A stretch of DNA of 64,000 bases. Source: Niveispirillum sp943371025. Its GTDB lineage: Bacteria; Pseudomonadota; Alphaproteobacteria; Azospirillales; Azospirillaceae. Location: contig CALRTC020000003.1 of assembly GCA_943371025.1 (NCBI GenBank), forward strand, positions 186,001 to 250,000, given 5' to 3'. Position 1 is the stretch's first letter; each line of letters opens with the position of its first letter. The position numbers and the translations under genes were made by a program. Positions 61,919 through 64,000 of this stretch are shown one piece after another. The notes below the pieces were generated by a model. It was not told where the DNA came from, ran no database searches, and worked only from the letters and a program-made list of their open reading frames with translations.

Positions 61919-62823
61919 GGCAGCACCCCGCCCGACAGCAGGGTCCGGCGCAGGCGCGCCCGCTTCAGGCTGCGGCCCAGCAGCCCGCGGGCCGGGGCGA
62001 CGATCAGGCTGACCAGAAAGAAGGTCGTGGCGACCAGCACGATGACAGCACCGGCCGGCAGGTCGGCGAAGCGGGAGGAGAGCAGGGCGCCGATACCCCC
62101 CGACAGGCCGCCGACCAGCCCGGCAATCAGCAGCATGCGGGCCAGATCATCAGTCCAGAACCGGGCCGTGGCGGCGGGCGTGATCAGCAGCGCGATGATC
62201 AGCACCAGCCCCACCGTCTGCAACCCCACCACGGTCACCAGCGTGACCAGGGCCATCAGCGCCAGATCGATGCGGCCCGTGGGCCAGCCGGCGGCACGCG
62301 CGAAGCCTTCATCGAAGGCCAGCAGGCGGAATTCCTTGAAGAAGATCCAGACCATCAGGGCGGCCAGCAGGGCCAGCCCACCCAGTCCCAGCGCTTCTTC
62401 CTGATGCATGGCGGCGGTCTGGCCGAAGATGAAGCCCTTCAGCCCGGCGGCATTGGCGGCGGGCAGTTCCTGCACCACCGACAGCAGCACCACGCCCGTG
62501 CCGAAGAATACCGACAGCACGGCGCCGATGGCCGCATCCTCCGTCAACCGGGTCCAGCGCGTGATGAACTGGATACAGGCCACAGCCAGGGCACCGCTGG
62601 CGGCAGCCCCGGTCAGCAGCAGCGGCAGGGACCGCCCCTCCACCCCCAGCGCCATGCCGGCCAGGAAGGCGGCGACGATGCCGGGCAGGGTGGCATGGGA
62701 GAGCGCGTCGGACACCAGGGCGCGGCGACGCAGCACCATGAAACAGCCGACCATGCCGGCCGCCAGACCCAGGGCCGTGGCCCCGCCCAGCACGACCAGG
62801 GTATTGTGCCCCATCCCGTCCAT
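61915..62823 (-). CDS. Metal ABC transporter permease (TroC/MntC type)
   Basis: A 302-residue inner-membrane permease of the ABC-3 family, homologous to its neighbour: LGLAAGMVGCFMVLRRRALVSDALSHATLPGIVAAFLAGM at the start and MVWIFFKEFRLLAFDEGFARAAGW in the middle. It has an extra basic C-terminus (SLKRARLRRTLL), as in many C-type subunits. It shares a 1-base overlap with the ATPase gene and a 4-base overlap with the next permease. Confidence 0.93.
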   Translation of the reverse strand: MDGMGHNTLVVLGGATALGLAAGMVGCFMVLRRRALVSDALSHATLPGIVAAFLAGMALGVEGRSLPLLLTGAAASGALAVACIQFITRWTRLTEDAAIGAVLSVFFGTGVVLLSVVQELPAANAAGLKGFIFGQTAAMHQEEALGLGGLALLAALMVWIFFKEFRLLAFDEGFARAAGWPTGRIDLALMALVTLVTVVGLQTVGLVLIIALLITPAATARFWTDDLARMLLIAGLVGGLSGGIGALLSSRFADLPAGAVIVLVATTFFLVSLIVAPARGLLGRSLKRARLRRTLLSGGVLP

Positions 62824-63608
62824 CAGCGCGGGCCCAGCAGCAGACCGCTGGCCCGCTGACCATAGGCCAGACGCAGGTTATCTTCCGTCAGCGCTTCGCG
62901 CACCGGGCCGGCGGCGACCAGCCCGCCATTCAGCATCAGCACATGGTCGAAGGTCTCTGCCACCGTTTGCAGATCGTGATGCACGCAGATGACGGTGCGC
63001 CCCTCTGCGTCCAGATCGCGCAGCACGGCCAGGATGGTCTGTTCCGTGGCGGCATCCACGCCGGCCAGCGGTTCATCCATGAAATAAAGCCGCGCCTCCT
63101 GCGCCAGGGCGCGGGCCAGGAATACGCGCTGCTGCTGTCCGCCCGACAATTGTCCGATCTGGCGATGGGCGAAATCGGCCATGCCGACCCGGTCCAGGGC
63201 CGCCAGGGCTGCGGCGCGATGCTTGCCCGTGATCCGCCGTCCCCAGCCGATCAGGCCGTAACGGCCCATGGTGACGACGTCCAGCGCACTGACAGGGAAA
63301 TCCCAATCGACCGACTCGCGCTGCGGCACATAGCCGATCAGGGCGCGCTGCCGCTTCAGCGGACGGCCATAGACCTCGATACTACCGGTGAGCGCCGGGA
63401 CCAGACCCAGCACGGCCTTCAGAAAGGTGGATTTGCCGGCCCCGTTGGGCCCGACCACGGCCACCAGCCCCTGGGCGGGGGCGGTCCAGGTCACATCGCG
63501 TAGGACCAGCCGCTGATGATAGGCGACCGACAGGCCGCTGACGGACAGGGCCCCCACGCCAGCATCGGCGTCGGGGATGAAATTATCACTGAGCAGGCGT
63601 TGCAGCAT
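62823..63608 (-). CDS. Metal ABC transporter ATP-binding protein
   Basis: A 261-residue ATPase with Walker A VGPNGAGKSTFLK, the signature LSGGQQQRVFLARALAQ and Walker B LYFMDEPLAGVDA, followed by the His-loop VICVHHDLQTV. The Q-loop region IGYVPQRESVDWDFPVSALDVVTMGRYG is characteristic of the TroB/MntB/ZnuC group. It powers import through the two permeases. Confidence 0.94.
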   Translation of the reverse strand: MLQRLLSDNFIPDADAGVGALSVSGLSVAYHQRLVLRDVTWTAPAQGLVAVVGPNGAGKSTFLKAVLGLVPALTGSIEVYGRPLKRQRALIGYVPQRESVDWDFPVSALDVVTMGRYGLIGWGRRITGKHRAAALAALDRVGMADFAHRQIGQLSGGQQQRVFLARALAQEARLYFMDEPLAGVDAATEQTILAVLRDLDAEGRTVICVHHDLQTVAETFDHVLMLNGGLVAAGPVREALTEDNLRLAYGQRASGLLLGPR

Positions 63609-63619
63609 GTTGGTTCCCC

Positions 63620-64000
63620 TCAGCGTAACGCGGCCAGCCGGCCCTGGAACCCGCCCGGCGGCACGGTCCCGCCCAGGGCATGGGCAATGGTGGAGACATT
63701 ATGGTCGATCATGCCGACATAGGTACCTTCATAACTGCCGGCCGGCCCCATGGCATCGGAATAAAGGGCGCCGCCGATCATGACCTTGTGCCCCCGCGCC
63801 GCCGCCCCCTGGATCAACGCCTGGATATTGCGATCGGATACGGAGGTTTCGATGAAAACGGCTGGAATCTTCCGGTCGACCAGGGTGGCGACCATGGACT
63901 CGATGCGCTGCAACCCGGCTTCCGACTCCGTGCTGATGCCCTGGATGCCCACCACTTCCAGCCCATAGGCGCGGCCCAGATAGGAGAAGGCGTCGTGGGC
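63620..64000 (-). CDS. Metal-binding periplasmic protein, C-terminal part (runs off the window)
   Basis: The last 127 codons of a TroA/ZnuA-type (SBP_bac_9) binding protein are in frame to the window edge. It begins AHDAFSYLGRAYGLEVVGIQGISTESEAG, which includes the third metal-ligand His of the family, and continues ALIQGAAARGHKVMIGGALYSDAMGPAGSYEGTYVGMIDHNVSTIAHALGG, where the terminal Asp ligand region lies. It is the first gene of the operon. The metal, most likely Mn or Zn, cannot be decided from this part; no His-rich loop is visible. Confidence 0.92.
   Translation of the reverse strand, partial: AHDAFSYLGRAYGLEVVGIQGISTESEAGLQRIESMVATLVDRKIPAVFIETSVSDRNIQALIQGAAARGHKVMIGGALYSDAMGPAGSYEGTYVGMIDHNVSTIAHALGGTVPPGGFQGRLAALR

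Overview
The window is high-GC chromosomal DNA from an alphaproteobacterium, most likely of the Rhodospirillales/Azospirillaceae (an Azospirillum, Niveispirillum or Nitrospirillum relative). The evidence is alphaproteobacterial marker families (a TrcR/DUF1013 regulator, DUF2336, DUF1192, an HWE histidine kinase, a SigF/NrsF pair), a gltB product with a 36-residue propeptide like the Azospirillum enzyme, and the lptCAB and rpoN-hpf-ptsN gene orders. Placement below order level is inference.

Layout. 0-5 kb: the start of a Ppx/GppA phosphatase, tRNA-Gln, radA, cvpA and purF. 5.2-8.2 kb: an accessory pair made of a P-loop ATPase and a TPR protein whose N-terminal domain looks like a degenerate ATPase and whose TPR part is built from 123-bp tandem repeats. 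8.2-16.7 kb: a DUF2336 HEAT-like protein, two orphan family-3 binding proteins, zapE, a TumE-type toxin-antitoxin module with a visible bipartite operator, a quinone oxidoreductase, trcR and an AIM24-type protein. 16.7-21.3 kb: fumC, two conserved-looking genes of unknown function, and trxA.

21.4-24.9 kb is the most novel locus. Four short paralogous peptide genes lie upstream of a fused PqqD-HPr-kinase-like protein and an NTP_transf_5 nucleotidyltransferase, all on the minus strand behind a good promoter. It resembles a peptide-modification (RiPP-like) system but has no cyclase or transporter. 25-33 kb: folC and accD, then a HEPN-containing gene pair inserted before trpA, then an HWE histidine kinase, a TrmH-type methyltransferase and uppP.

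33-45.6 kb: clpS-clpA; glutamate synthase with gltD and gltB separated by a DUF4160/DUF2442 pair and a GST; a ParDE-type module; then ptsN, hpf and rpoN. 47.5-53.5 kb: a PadR-MFS pair and a complete bufferin (gig-type) operon, consisting of a Cys-rich precursor, MNIO enzyme, BufC partner, DoxX protein, a small exported protein, an ECF sigma factor and its NrsF anti-sigma. A GTAACC-N15-CGAA promoter precedes the precursor. This block separates rpoN from lptB, to which it is usually close.

53.5-64 kb: lptB, lptA, lptC, a short RNase D, tRNA-Leu, an NDUFA9-type oxidoreductase, a BI-1 protein, a GT-B-like protein, and a TroABCD-type metal ABC transporter running off the end.

Themes: nitrogen and ammonium assimilation (gltBD, ptsN, rpoN) sits with envelope biogenesis (lpt genes, uppP). 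Into this core, small accessory modules have been inserted repeatedly: at least four toxin-antitoxin-like pairs and two peptide-modification loci. In both peptide loci a hairpin lies between the precursor gene and the maturation genes.
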